Assembly: GCA_000437275.1 (NCBI GenBank)
Contig: FR899741.1
Span: forward strand, 20,902 to 50,599
Source: Clostridium sp. CAG:411
GTDB lineage: Bacteria > Bacillota > Clostridia > Lachnospirales > Lachnospiraceae
Direction of reading: 5' to 3'
Length of the DNA stretch: 29,698 bases
Position numbers and translations under genes: made by a program. The notes under the pieces are model-generated. The model was given only the letters and a program-made list of their open reading frames with translations, searched no databases and had not been told where the DNA came from. This document shows, one piece after another, positions 15,857 to 25,096 of the stretch (positions are counted from its first letter, which is position 1; every line of letters begins with the position of its first letter).

Positions 15857-16939
15857 TTATCTTTCACCTGCATTTTTCTCTATTATACAACGATACTGTT
15901 CCAATAATCTTTTTGTAACCGCACTCCACTCATACTGTTCCATAACAAAATTTACTGCTCTCTTAGAAAACTGCTCTGCGGACTCCCGATTTTCATAGGC
16001 TTTTTTTATCGCATCCGCAATTGTCTCCGGGCTATCCCCTGCATGAAAACCACATTGCTTCTCCTCTACTTGTTCGGCAAAGGTCGTTCCTTTTGTTACA
16101 ATAGGAATGACTCCATAACTTAATGCTTCTAATATGGCTACTGGCTGCCCCTCAAATCTTGAGGTTTGAAGGAAACAATCTGCATCCAATAAAGCTGCAA
16201 TCTTTTTTTCTCCAAAAACTGCCTCATTCACATGCACAATCTGACTTAATTTCTTTTCATCAATCAAAGCAACCAACTGTTCTTTATTATTTTCAAAATC
16301 AGTTCCATACAATTCTAAAACAATAGCATTCTCCAACATATACTCTCGGCATATACTACACGCCTCTATCATAAGATCAAGACCTTTTTGATACATAGCA
16401 TATCTACCTATATATACCAGTTTAAATTGTTTTCTTGTTGTTTTCTTCCATTTTTCTTCAACTCTGTATACACCATTGGGACTGATAAAAGATGGTGCCA
16501 AGAATCGTGCAGAATCTGTTTTTTCTTTTTCTGATAAATACTGCACCGCAGCAGAGTTTCGAATAAAAGAATGGAAAAATAATTGATTCAAAATAATTTT
16601 AGGGATTTTCTTCTGCTTCTGTGCCGTATCACATAAGGAACAATGCGGCACAATCACGTAAGGAATCCCCTTCTTTTTTAATGTTTTATACATAGATATA
16701 TATTGCATATAATATATTCCATGAAATACAACTATATCAATGGTATGGTTTTGAAGGATAGAAGCAAATTTATGTGCGCCATGCTCCACAGGATAATCGG
16801 TAGTATCATATCCAGCCTCATCTAAGTTTAACATAATAACCTGTTCGGACACAGATTGTTCTTTCGCATACTGTGGCACAATCACTGTCACTCCATTTGC
16901 CTGATCTAAATCCAAAGAACAAATATGTAATATTGTCAT
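15857..16939 (-). CDS. GT4 family glycosyltransferase
   Basis: The protein has 360 residues with a GT-B layout. The start is TILHICSLDLDQANGVTVIVPQYA, whose NGVT loop replaces the GGA(E) of many GT4 enzymes. A linker region holds FKLVYIGRYAMYQKGLDLMIEA. The donor site is RFEGQPVAILEALSYGVIPIV, with the two glutamates of the EX7E motif. The stop is one base before the next GT2, and the start directly abuts the DUF2304 stop codon (TAAATG), so translation is probably coupled on both sides. It acts in the cytoplasm on a lipid-linked acceptor by family inference. Confidence 0.87.
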   Translation of the reverse strand: MTILHICSLDLDQANGVTVIVPQYAKEQSVSEQVIMLNLDEAGYDTTDYPVEHGAHKFASILQNHTIDIVVFHGIYYMQYISMYKTLKKKGIPYVIVPHCSLCDTAQKQKKIPKIILNQLFFHSFIRNSAAVQYLSEKEKTDSARFLAPSFISPNGVYRVEEKWKKTTRKQFKLVYIGRYAMYQKGLDLMIEACSICREYMLENAIVLELYGTDFENNKEQLVALIDEKKLSQIVHVNEAVFGEKKIAALLDADCFLQTSRFEGQPVAILEALSYGVIPIVTKGTTFAEQVEEKQCGFHAGDSPETIADAIKKAYENRESAEQFSKRAVNFVMEQYEWSAVTKRLLEQYRCIIEKNAGER

Positions 16940-17296
16940 TTATTTCTCATCCTCATCTTCCTGTTCGCTCTTATATCTATATATTGCTATATTTTGTGTA
17001 AGGTTTTTAATTCTTTCCTGTAACTGCGAAACCTGTACGGTTAAAATAAACACCTTAAACAGTAAGATAAAAATAAATACCAAGTAAACAAAATTAACTG
17101 GTGACTGTATTCCTAACAGCTTTGCACACCAGAAGGCAATCTGTGGAAATATACCAAGAAGTAAAGTGCCTGCTGCAATTACCAACCAAAATAAAGTATC
17201 TTCTATACGCATCTGTGCCTTTTGAATCTTACGCACAACAAAAAAGCAGGAAAACAGGGCTATTACTAATAAAACAATACGCAATCCAACTGTCAT
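16940..17296 (-). CDS. DUF2304 small membrane protein
   Basis: The protein has 118 residues with three hydrophobic segments (about 3-22, 34-54 and 64-88) and a C-terminal coiled-coil-like tail (QLQERIKNLTQNIAIYRYKS) ending in acidic residues. Size and layout match DUF2304, a family regularly encoded beside DPM1-like glycosyltransferases. It overlaps no gene but is packed two bases from the GT2 upstream and zero from the GT4 downstream. A helper role, anchoring or assisting the polyprenyl-phosphate transferase, has been assumed for such proteins. No enzymatic residues are seen. Confidence 0.85.
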   Translation of the reverse strand: MTVGLRIVLLVIALFSCFFVVRKIQKAQMRIEDTLFWLVIAAGTLLLGIFPQIAFWCAKLLGIQSPVNFVYLVFIFILLFKVFILTVQVSQLQERIKNLTQNIAIYRYKSEQEDEDEK

Positions 17297-17298
17297 AT

Positions 17299-17991
17299 TT
17301 ATTTACCTCTCTTTCGAAATCCCTGGAATAAAACAATCGATACAATCATTCTACTCATATATAGGATAGAATTTTTCAAATTTAAGTAACTCTCGCCCGC
17401 AATACGCTCTTTCATTTCCACCTGTACCTCTACCACCTTGGCACCATTTCTCATAAGATATGCTACCGTATCTGGCTCTGGTCCATGATTCATCTGTGTA
17501 GCAAATTCCTTTAATACTCTTTTATTGATTAAGCGCATTCCTGAAGTAGGATCCGAAATTGCCCGTCCAGCAGTAAACTTAATCGTATATTTCAAAATTC
17601 TTGCTCCCAGCATCCGCAAGCCGCCCGGCTTTTTCTTCTCCCAAAATCTTGAACCGATAACAATATCCGCATCCTGCTCAACCATGGCATCAATCATTTT
17701 TTGTATATACATTGCCTGGTGTTGTCCATCTCCATCATACTGTAAAACAGCATCATATCCATTTTCATATCCATATTTCACACCAGTTTGGAAAGCACCT
17801 GCTAACCCTAAGTTAATCGGCAAATCAATTAAGTTATAATTATGTTCCTTGCATATTTTAGCCGTATCATCCTTGGAACCGTCATTTATCACCACATAAT
17901 CATACTGTGGATAATTCTTTATTAAATCATCTACTACCCGAACAATATTCTCTTCTTCATTGTAGGCAGGGATTATGATTAACACTTTCAT
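17299..17991 (-). CDS. DPM1-like GT2, polyprenyl-phosphate glycosyltransferase
   Basis: The protein has 230 residues. The sequence IIPAYNEEENI (6-16), VINDGSKDDT (34-43) and LQYDGDGQHQ (83-92) is the pattern of dolichol/polyprenol-phosphate mannose synthase-type enzymes. GSRFWEKKKPGG and DPTSGMRLINKRV then follow, as in DPM1. There is no C-terminal membrane helix, in contrast to the GtrB/CsbB type, which fits dependence on the DUF2304 membrane protein next door. It would move a sugar from a nucleotide donor to undecaprenyl phosphate in the cytoplasm. The lipid-linked sugar would then serve an extracytoplasmic transferase, for which the adjacent DUF2142 protein is the candidate. Confidence 0.89.
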   Translation of the reverse strand: MKVLIIIPAYNEEENIVRVVDDLIKNYPQYDYVVINDGSKDDTAKICKEHNYNLIDLPINLGLAGAFQTGVKYGYENGYDAVLQYDGDGQHQAMYIQKMIDAMVEQDADIVIGSRFWEKKKPGGLRMLGARILKYTIKFTAGRAISDPTSGMRLINKRVLKEFATQMNHGPEPDTVAYLMRNGAKVVEVQVEMKERIAGESYLNLKNSILYMSRMIVSIVLFQGFRKRGK

Positions 17992-18023
17992 TTTTATCTC
18001 TCCTGTTTCTTTCTGTCTTTCGA

Positions 18024-20039
18024 TTATCTTGCTGCAATCGTCGCAAACAAGTTAAATATAACATATATGTTTCCTATATGAAAGAATAAGACAAAATATT
18101 TTTCATATAAATGTTTTATCTGTATCTTTTTATTGTATAAAACAAGTAGAAAAAGTGGTATTACCGCCAAAAAATATCTACCCTGTACCCCTAAAATCAC
18201 ATCCGTTCCAAAAGGTGTACAACCTGACATCATTGAAAACAGAACTAAAACATACACTCCAAATAAAATAGCCAACGTAACGACGCGGTGCCAAATAGAT
18301 ACCTTCTTTTCCTTTCCTTTTTCAAAGAAGAAGCTTGCCCCTGTCAATAAGGCAAATCCATAAATAGCAATACTGGCTACAGGAAGCTCCAACCATCCAA
18401 GTAAGCTTCCAAACATAGTTCTGAAATATTGCATTCCCAACACACGGGTTGTATTCCAATAAATTTTACATGCCTGAATTGGATTTTGGATACACCATTT
18501 CATCGAATATTGCTCCACCACATTTTGTGTGGTTGCCACTGCACTATCTGTACCTGACATCTGTGTTACGGTTCCCAAATTCACATATACATTGCTGAAA
18601 ATAACGGCCGCAAAAATCAACGCTATGCTTCCGTATTGTATCCATCGGTTTGAAAATTTTTCTTTTGGAATTAAAATACACAATCCGAAAATAAGAGAAT
18701 ATACTACCTTTGCTGGTCCCAGCAATGCTGCCAATACAACTAATATTGCTATCTCTTTTATCCCTACCTTTTCTTCTCCGTATATCGCCCGAAGCAACAA
18801 AGCAATCGACAAAAATGCCAACGCATTTACTATAGCATCATACGAGTAAGAAGAAATCAATTCTAACATCATCGGTGTCATAGACAATGCAAAAAATACC
18901 ATTTTGCCAAAAGGTGCTATTTTTATTGCCAAACATACGAGAATGACATAAAAAAGTAAATTCATGATTCTTCCTAAGTAAATCAAAGGAATACTTCCCA
19001 AGCCAAACACCCTGGCAATCGAAATACCAATTGCCCCAGGCAAATGTGTAATAATATTTTTTGAATTTAGATTGCTATGCATCCATTCTGTAGGTGTGGT
19101 ATCTTGTACCCCATCAAAAAAAGATTGTAATGTATATTCATACGTTTTTACCGTTGGAATCGTTCCATAGGCAACCTCTGCATCATCCTTGCGCATCACT
19201 ACAACATTATTTTCACCCAAAGCCTTTTTTCCAAGCATCTCATTTGAGATTTTATACGCAGTTCCAAAATGGATGGGTTCATCAGGGGAAGAAAAAGGTG
19301 GAAGAATTATCATATAAATAATTCCCCATACTATTACCACAGGAACAAATATCTTTTCTATTTTTTCCTTCCTGTAAAATCCAAAATATACAATGAAAAT
19401 AGTAATGGCAATACAAAGGACAAACAAAACAATATAGATATTTTGTAAAAATCCATAAATTCCATTTTTATATTGATATACATCAAATATAGTATCCTGA
19501 GTCTGCACTTCTCCATTAATAGCCATTTCTCCCTGCTCATAAGTTTGATAAGCATTTACCCCAGTTGAAAATACATGTAATTCACTATTTTCCTTTTCCT
19601 GAAGAACTGTAACAGAAATGCAGTAAGACTTTTCTTCTTTTTCCTGAATGTTATCCTGCAATCCAAAATCGTACATCTTACTTTCTACTAATTGCGTAAA
19701 ATCATAGGTCCATGTTTGTATCTCTTTATTTGTATCCTGTTCAAACAATTTCACTTCAATCTTATCCTGCTTGGTTCCATTTGCAGAAAACATCTTTATA
19801 TGAAATCCATCAAACTCCTTTATACCTGAAAATGTCTGTGTAAGAATATCCCCTTCTTTTAATTCATTTTCGGCCGCATTGGAAATCAATGTATTTACCA
19901 AACGCACTGGTCCGTTTTCATATGATTTTATAATATGAAAATAGAAATAATTCATAAATACAACTAAAAAGACGGTTACACCAATCAAAATCACTATATT
20001 CTCTTTTTTCTTCCAAAATGTATCTATCTTTTCCTTCAT
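18024..20039 (-). CDS. DUF2142 polytopic membrane protein, candidate GT-C-type glycosyltransferase
   Basis: The protein has 671 residues. One membrane helix lies at about 14-34, followed by an extracytoplasmic beta-rich region to about 190, then about ten to twelve further helices. After the third helix lies LPPFSSPDEPIHFGTAYKI. The acidic D-E pair in this first large loop is the hallmark of DUF2142 and occupies the position of the catalytic acid of GT-C enzymes. It also has the LEKG/GVQGRYFLAVIPLFLL region near the C-terminus. The genes downstream encode the DPM1-like GT2 and DUF2304, suggesting it uses the polyprenyl-phosphate sugar to modify the glycan outside the cell. A role as a Wzy-like polymerase is a weaker alternative. 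Confidence 0.82.
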   Translation of the reverse strand: MKEKIDTFWKKKENIVILIGVTVFLVVFMNYFYFHIIKSYENGPVRLVNTLISNAAENELKEGDILTQTFSGIKEFDGFHIKMFSANGTKQDKIEVKLFEQDTNKEIQTWTYDFTQLVESKMYDFGLQDNIQEKEEKSYCISVTVLQEKENSELHVFSTGVNAYQTYEQGEMAINGEVQTQDTIFDVYQYKNGIYGFLQNIYIVLFVLCIAITIFIVYFGFYRKEKIEKIFVPVVIVWGIIYMIILPPFSSPDEPIHFGTAYKISNEMLGKKALGENNVVVMRKDDAEVAYGTIPTVKTYEYTLQSFFDGVQDTTPTEWMHSNLNSKNIITHLPGAIGISIARVFGLGSIPLIYLGRIMNLLFYVILVCLAIKIAPFGKMVFFALSMTPMMLELISSYSYDAIVNALAFLSIALLLRAIYGEEKVGIKEIAILVVLAALLGPAKVVYSLIFGLCILIPKEKFSNRWIQYGSIALIFAAVIFSNVYVNLGTVTQMSGTDSAVATTQNVVEQYSMKWCIQNPIQACKIYWNTTRVLGMQYFRTMFGSLLGWLELPVASIAIYGFALLTGASFFFEKGKEKKVSIWHRVVTLAILFGVYVLVLFSMMSGCTPFGTDVILGVQGRYFLAVIPLFLLVLYNKKIQIKHLYEKYFVLFFHIGNIYVIFNLFATIAAR

Positions 20040-20052
20040 TCTATCTCTCCAT

Positions 20053-22221
20053 TTATATTTCTACTTCTTTCTCTTCTTCATAATAATATTTTTTCTGTGT
20101 AATTCCTCTGGCAACCTCCCAGATTACTTTATAGGTACCTGCAGGAATCGTATCCGTATACGCAGCCAACAAAAATCCTGTCAATTTTGGATTTCCTTTA
20201 TACATTCCATCTCCATTAGGATCGTGGTAATTCTTTTGTGCTTTATACCGATAAGCAGTTCCTTTTTCTGAAATTAAAATAATTGCATAAGAATTTAGAT
20301 TATTATGACTATAGTTCTTCCAATAAAACCAGCCCTCAAACTTAATCTGCTTCATATGTTCAAACACACTGATATTCATAAAACTAGAAATCATTTCTGT
20401 ATCTATTGGTTGAAGCTGGCTTTTCTTTATCGTAAGCTGTGTTGCGTGTTTTGAGTTTAATGAACCAAGTCCCTCCATGTTTGTGATCAGTTCCATATTT
20501 TCTGAGTAGAACGGATCATATTTATCAAACAATGGATGTCGCGTATATAAAAGGGCTCGTTCCTGCTCTAATCTTTTTCGTTTTGCTTTATCCGCTATAT
20601 CATTTCCACGACTTACTGACTCGTAATGATATAGCTGTACATCATTTCGCACTACATTATAATAGCCCTTCTCTACCAGTTTAAAGCACAAATCTACATC
20701 ATTATACGCAATTGGAAGCGACTCTTCAAAACCTCCAATTTCTTCAAATTTATCCTTCGAAAGCATCAAACACGCACCAGTAACAGCAATATAATTGCAA
20801 TCCATCTGCATTTTATAGTCTGTCAAAATCTCTCTGCCACCACAATAATAGTGACTTGGACCTTCTGCACGATTTACAATACCAATATGTTGCAAGCGTT
20901 TTTCTTCCGGATAATACAATTTGGCACCTATTGCACCTGCATGACCTAAAGCTGCCTGCCCCACCATTCGCTCTAACCAATCTGTTACCAATACTTCCGT
21001 ATCATCATTTAAAAATAAATAATATTCTCCCGTAGCCTTTTTAGCACCTAAATTACACATTCTGGAAAAGTTAAACTCCATTGGATGATACGCATAAACA
21101 AAACCATACTTATCGCAAATCTGTTGATACTTTGCTTTATTTTCTTCTGTACTTCCGTTGTCAATCAAAATCACTTCATAATTCGGATATGTAGTTTTTT
21201 CTACAATACTGTCAAAACAGGTCTTAATACAAGTATAGTTGTCCTTAGATGGAACAATAATACTTATTTTAGGATTTCCTGCTGCCTTATAGAATACTCT
21301 GGACTGGTATATCTGTTTCTGATATTCTACTTCGCCTTGCAATCCACGACGTTCTAATGCATCTTTCTTCGCTTTCATTGCAGCCTCATACGCATACATT
21401 TTCGTTTCTGGATTGCTGGCAACCGATTCAGCTCTGGATCTCCAATGATACAAAATTTTGGACACATGTCCAATTTTTCTGGTCTTTTCTGTAAAACGCA
21501 GTACAAAATCATAGTCCTGAGAGCCTTCATATCCTACTCGATATCCCCCAATTTCCATAGCAATACTTCTTTTGAAAATACTAAAATGATTTGTATACAT
21601 AACAGACATAAACGTATCTGGAGCCCATTCCGTCTTAAATACAGGATTGTATCTCGTTTTGCCATCTTCGGTGAGCATATCTTCATCACTATATATAAAG
21701 TCATACTCTGCATCTTCATTCAATTTTTTTACCATTTCGTACAATGCATTTGGTGACAGTATATCATCACAATCCAACAATCCAATGTACTCACCCTCTG
21801 CCATTTGTAAGCCATCGTTTGTCGTTCTGGAAATATGTCCATTTTTTTCTCTATATTGTATTTTTATTTTCTCCTGTGCCTTATATTGTTCTAAAGTTTC
21901 TTTTACCTCTGGCATAGTAGAAGCATCATCCACCAAACACATTTCCCAGTTTATGTATGTCTGTGCCTTTACTGATTCAATACAGGCAATCAACATATCC
22001 TTCTGCACATTATAAACGGGTACAATTACAGAAATCAATGGATTGTATGCAAGCGGCTCCGTCTGTAAAATATCATTTTCGTATTCCGCTATCCAATCTG
22101 CATACATTTTATTTTTATCATTCTTCTTCAATTTTGCTGCTAAAACGGTACCTCCTAGATATCCGGTAACTAGCAAGCCATCTTTTTTCACTCTTTTCCT
22201 AATCCGATTTAACACGTTCAT
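20053..22221 (-). CDS. Bimodular GT2 glycosyltransferase with C-terminal beta-rich domain
   Basis: The protein has 722 residues from the chosen ATG (AGGAG seven bases before it; a TTG two codons upstream is less likely). The first GT-A module is at about 62-290, with VDDAST (97-102), DCDD (150-153) and YSDEDM (177-182). The second module is at about 318-560, with IDNGSTEE (353-360), LNDDTEV (404-410) and NDVDLCFKL (507-515). Both modules keep their acidic motifs, so both are probably active. The last 110 residues or so (from about 610) form a separate domain, WFYWKNYSHNN...GFLLAAYTDTIPAGTYKVIWEV, which looks beta-rich and carbohydrate-binding-like but which I cannot name. Such double GT2 enzymes are common in rhamnan-type polysaccharide loci. 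Confidence 0.87.
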   Translation of the reverse strand: MNVLNRIRKRVKKDGLLVTGYLGGTVLAAKLKKNDKNKMYADWIAEYENDILQTEPLAYNPLISVIVPVYNVQKDMLIACIESVKAQTYINWEMCLVDDASTMPEVKETLEQYKAQEKIKIQYREKNGHISRTTNDGLQMAEGEYIGLLDCDDILSPNALYEMVKKLNEDAEYDFIYSDEDMLTEDGKTRYNPVFKTEWAPDTFMSVMYTNHFSIFKRSIAMEIGGYRVGYEGSQDYDFVLRFTEKTRKIGHVSKILYHWRSRAESVASNPETKMYAYEAAMKAKKDALERRGLQGEVEYQKQIYQSRVFYKAAGNPKISIIVPSKDNYTCIKTCFDSIVEKTTYPNYEVILIDNGSTEENKAKYQQICDKYGFVYAYHPMEFNFSRMCNLGAKKATGEYYLFLNDDTEVLVTDWLERMVGQAALGHAGAIGAKLYYPEEKRLQHIGIVNRAEGPSHYYCGGREILTDYKMQMDCNYIAVTGACLMLSKDKFEEIGGFEESLPIAYNDVDLCFKLVEKGYYNVVRNDVQLYHYESVSRGNDIADKAKRKRLEQERALLYTRHPLFDKYDPFYSENMELITNMEGLGSLNSKHATQLTIKKSQLQPIDTEMISSFMNISVFEHMKQIKFEGWFYWKNYSHNNLNSYAIILISEKGTAYRYKAQKNYHDPNGDGMYKGNPKLTGFLLAAYTDTIPAGTYKVIWEVARGITQKKYYYEEEKEVEI

Positions 22222-22231
22222 AACCAATCTC

Positions 22232-23971
22232 CTATAGATTTCCTTTTTCTAATGTAATCCTTCCATTGTCTACTTTATAAACAAGATCACAATCTTTGAT
22301 CGTTCCAAGTCTATGTGCAATAATTACCATCGTCTTTTTCCCTCTGAAATGATTGATAGATTCCATAATTGCAGCCTCCGTATCATTGTCCAAAGCCGAA
22401 GTTGCTTCATCAAACACAAGAATCTCTGGATTATGATATAATGCCCTTGCAATTCCCAAACGTTGTCTTTGTCCACCTGACATACGGACACCCTTTTCAC
22501 CAATCCCTGTGTTGATACCATTTGGGAGTGAGCGTATATGGTCTGCAAGCTGTGCCTCTTCCAGCACCTCCCAGACACGTTCTTCCTCAATTTCCCGTTC
22601 TGGTACTCCAAAGGCTATATTATTTTTAATGGTGTCATCAATCATGAAAATGGTCTGTGGAATATAGCCTATTTTCGAAAGCCAACTAGCATAATTCTGC
22701 TTTACATCCACTCCGTCTGCTACAATCTCGCCCTCCTGTGGATCCAATAATCCTAATAAAACATCTACAATCGTCGTCTTTCCTGCTCCAGATGGTCCAA
22801 TAATAGCCACTGATTTTCCCACAGGTATCGTCATCCCCACATGGTCAAAGATAGGTTCTTCTGCGTTTGGATAACGGTACAACAAATCCTTAATCTCTAT
22901 TTTATCTTTAATCTCTTTTAAACAATCCTCTTTTACTTCTTCTGTTTTCTTTCGTCTTTTAATCATCTCTGTAGTATCTACATCCTCACACACAGTCCGA
23001 AGAGATGGTTCCAAGAAAGAAATCGCATTTAAGTAAGTATTCATTCGATTTGCCGAAGGCATTAATCGAACGGCTGCCATAGCAAAAGCAGAGATTTGCG
23101 CCAGCATGCCACTGATTTCGCGTCCACTTGCCAGCATCACTGCCAACATAAGCAACATACCGCACATACTAATTCCTTCAATCAGTAATCGAGGTGCCTG
23201 ACTCAAGGTTGCATTTTTTCTTTGGGCAATGGTATTTTTGATTCCATTTTCCTCGTATATCTGAACAAAACTGGACTCTTTATGGAGAATTTTAATATCC
23301 TTAATTCCCTCTATACTATGAATCATCCATTTATTCATCATTCCACTATAATGCTGTGCATCTTCTCCAGCCTTTGTCAGTTTCCCTTTAAATACAAACT
23401 TGCTTCCCACCATGGTAATTAACAAGATTGCCAAAATCAGCACCGTCATTAGCGGGTCCACTACCAACAATAAAATAACCAAACTAATCGCAACAAAACA
23501 TTCTGTCATAAACTGTAATACATTGTTCAACAGGGCAAATACATTTCCTACATCTCCCTGAATGATACGAATAATATTTCCAGTACTTGCATTTAGATAG
23601 TATTCATAAGGCTTGTTTAAAAAGTTCTCCAACAACTGTTTTGACATTTTAAACTGATTCTCTGTAACAAATTTTGCCTGCTGATAATACATATAGTACA
23701 AAAAGACATTCTTAAATGCGTAACCCGCAATCATAACCCCTATAATAGCAATAAGAAAACTATTGTCTGTATCACAGCCAAGGAACTCATACACCATACT
23801 AAGCCATTTATTATCATGTATCATATCCGGATTCATAATTACAGACACTAAAGGTAGCACTAAGGATACCACTACCGTCTCCAACAATGCCCCAATAATC
23901 ATAAGCATTAATAGAAAACCAATATTTATTTTTTGTTTTTTATCCATTAATCCTAATAGTTTTTTTATCAT
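22232..23971 (-). CDS. ABC transporter with fused permease and ATPase (PglK/MsbA-like lipid-linked glycan flippase)
   Basis: The protein has 579 residues. The N-terminal membrane domain has six helices (about 1-310). The ATPase domain follows with Walker A IGPSGAGKTT (391-400), Q-loop YIPQTIFM (436-443), signature SGGQRQ (498-503), Walker B ILVFDEATS (517-525) and H-loop H553 in IIAHR. All catalytic residues are present. Being a half-transporter it would act as a homodimer. The surrounding glycosyltransferases make a PglK-like role, flipping a lipid-linked oligosaccharide, more likely than drug export. It is distinct from Wzm/Wzt systems, which have separate permease and ATPase. GAGGG lies before the ATG. 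Confidence 0.88.
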   Translation of the reverse strand: MIKKLLGLMDKKQKINIGFLLMLMIIGALLETVVVSLVLPLVSVIMNPDMIHDNKWLSMVYEFLGCDTDNSFLIAIIGVMIAGYAFKNVFLYYMYYQQAKFVTENQFKMSKQLLENFLNKPYEYYLNASTGNIIRIIQGDVGNVFALLNNVLQFMTECFVAISLVILLLVVDPLMTVLILAILLITMVGSKFVFKGKLTKAGEDAQHYSGMMNKWMIHSIEGIKDIKILHKESSFVQIYEENGIKNTIAQRKNATLSQAPRLLIEGISMCGMLLMLAVMLASGREISGMLAQISAFAMAAVRLMPSANRMNTYLNAISFLEPSLRTVCEDVDTTEMIKRRKKTEEVKEDCLKEIKDKIEIKDLLYRYPNAEEPIFDHVGMTIPVGKSVAIIGPSGAGKTTIVDVLLGLLDPQEGEIVADGVDVKQNYASWLSKIGYIPQTIFMIDDTIKNNIAFGVPEREIEEERVWEVLEEAQLADHIRSLPNGINTGIGEKGVRMSGGQRQRLGIARALYHNPEILVFDEATSALDNDTEAAIMESINHFRGKKTMVIIAHRLGTIKDCDLVYKVDNGRITLEKGNL

Positions 23972-23989
23972 TTTTCCCTCTTCCTACCT

Positions 23990-24988
23990 TTATCGTAATT
24001 TTTGATCTAGTCCCAATGCATATAACAAATCCGAAACCATTCCCCGTAATGATATGGACTCGTAATATATTTTAACATTTTTATATACACACAACAATTT
24101 TCTAAACGAAAAATCTTTAAGAAATGCATCCCGCCGTTCTGCAAATCTACGATATTTTTTTACATATGCCTTATCTTTTTCATCAAATGTCAATTCTTCA
24201 TCCAGCAAAATAGCTCTATTCTTATGAAATTCACCAATCTGCTGCCTTTGCTCTCTTGTACTGTTTATTTTTCCCGCTTCCTGCGTATCTGTGTCAATAC
24301 CTATAGTGTTTTCCTCATGAATACGATACTTTATTAATGGCACATTATAAAAATAAGAACCTTTCTTGATGCCTGCTAACGTATTTAAGAACCAGTCATG
24401 CGGGAATTTTGATGTTACACACAACTTTTCGTACTTTAAAAATTCCTCTTTAAGGGCTTTGGTAATACACATAGTACATCCCGGTGATACATTACTTTTA
24501 ATTAAGAATGGAACATCCATACAAATCAATTCATTCTCTTTAACCGCCTTATGTAATATATTGGCATTACAATATCCCTTTTTGGCTATAACCTCTTTTT
24601 CTCTCCCTTCTCCGTCAATCAAACAAACCGCAGAATTTAATGCCTGTATATTCTTATTCTGCCTTATTAAATTGGTCATTTTTTCAACTTTATCTTTATA
24701 CCACTCATCATCCTGATCACTCAAAAAAATCACATCACCTGTCACTTTTTTTAATGCACCAAAAAAGTTTCCAATAAATCCTTTGTTTTGCTCGTTAATG
24801 AAAATACTCCAGTTTGACAACTTATATTTTTGAATATATTGTTGAATCATTGAAGCCGTTCCATCTGTTGACCGATCATCACATATTATCACTTCATCAA
24901 CTATTCTTGTTTGTGTACGAATGGAATCTAACTGTTTTTCTATATATTTTTCTCCATTATATGTGGCCATTGCAACAGATACTTTCAC
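23990..24988 (-). CDS. GT2 family glycosyltransferase, rhamnosyltransferase-like (SDQDDEW)
   Basis: The protein has 332 residues. The start codon is GTG (GTGAAAGTATCT) with GGGAAG about seven bases before it. Motifs: VSVAMATYNGEKYIEKQLDS, ICDDRSTDGT (35-44) and the metal-binding SDQDDEW (90-96), as in RgpB-like enzymes. The middle part has LKSNVSPGCTMCI-like and KFPHDWFLNTLAGIKKGS, matching the catalytic-base region (H-D-W). It is preceded by one of the longest gaps in the locus (108 bases) and followed by the ABC flippase 18 bases on. The nucleotide sugar used is not evident. Confidence 0.87.
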   Translation of the reverse strand: MKVSVAMATYNGEKYIEKQLDSIRTQTRIVDEVIICDDRSTDGTASMIQQYIQKYKLSNWSIFINEQNKGFIGNFFGALKKVTGDVIFLSDQDDEWYKDKVEKMTNLIRQNKNIQALNSAVCLIDGEGREKEVIAKKGYCNANILHKAVKENELICMDVPFLIKSNVSPGCTMCITKALKEEFLKYEKLCVTSKFPHDWFLNTLAGIKKGSYFYNVPLIKYRIHEENTIGIDTDTQEAGKINSTREQRQQIGEFHKNRAILLDEELTFDEKDKAYVKKYRRFAERRDAFLKDFSFRKLLCVYKNVKIYYESISLRGMVSDLLYALGLDQKLR

Positions 24989-25096
24989 AAAACAAACTTC
25001 CCTTCTATCTTTTTATCAATCATTATAATCTAGGCATACTCGGCTACGCTTATCATTTTCATACTCTATCATATCACAACCCTTGCATTTCGAAAA

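Noticed and set aside
18024..20039. DUF2142 protein as the missing Wzy polymerase
   Set aside because: Its SSPDEP loop and its place beside a DPM1-like GT2 and DUF2304 fit a GT-C-type role better. A polymerase role is kept only as a weak alternative.
25022..25050. TATAAT (minus strand, 25027-25022) in the 108-base gap before the GT2 at 23990
   Set aside because: The -10 is perfect, but the -35 position reads AGCGTA and there is no extended -10. In AT-rich sequence this is likely chance.
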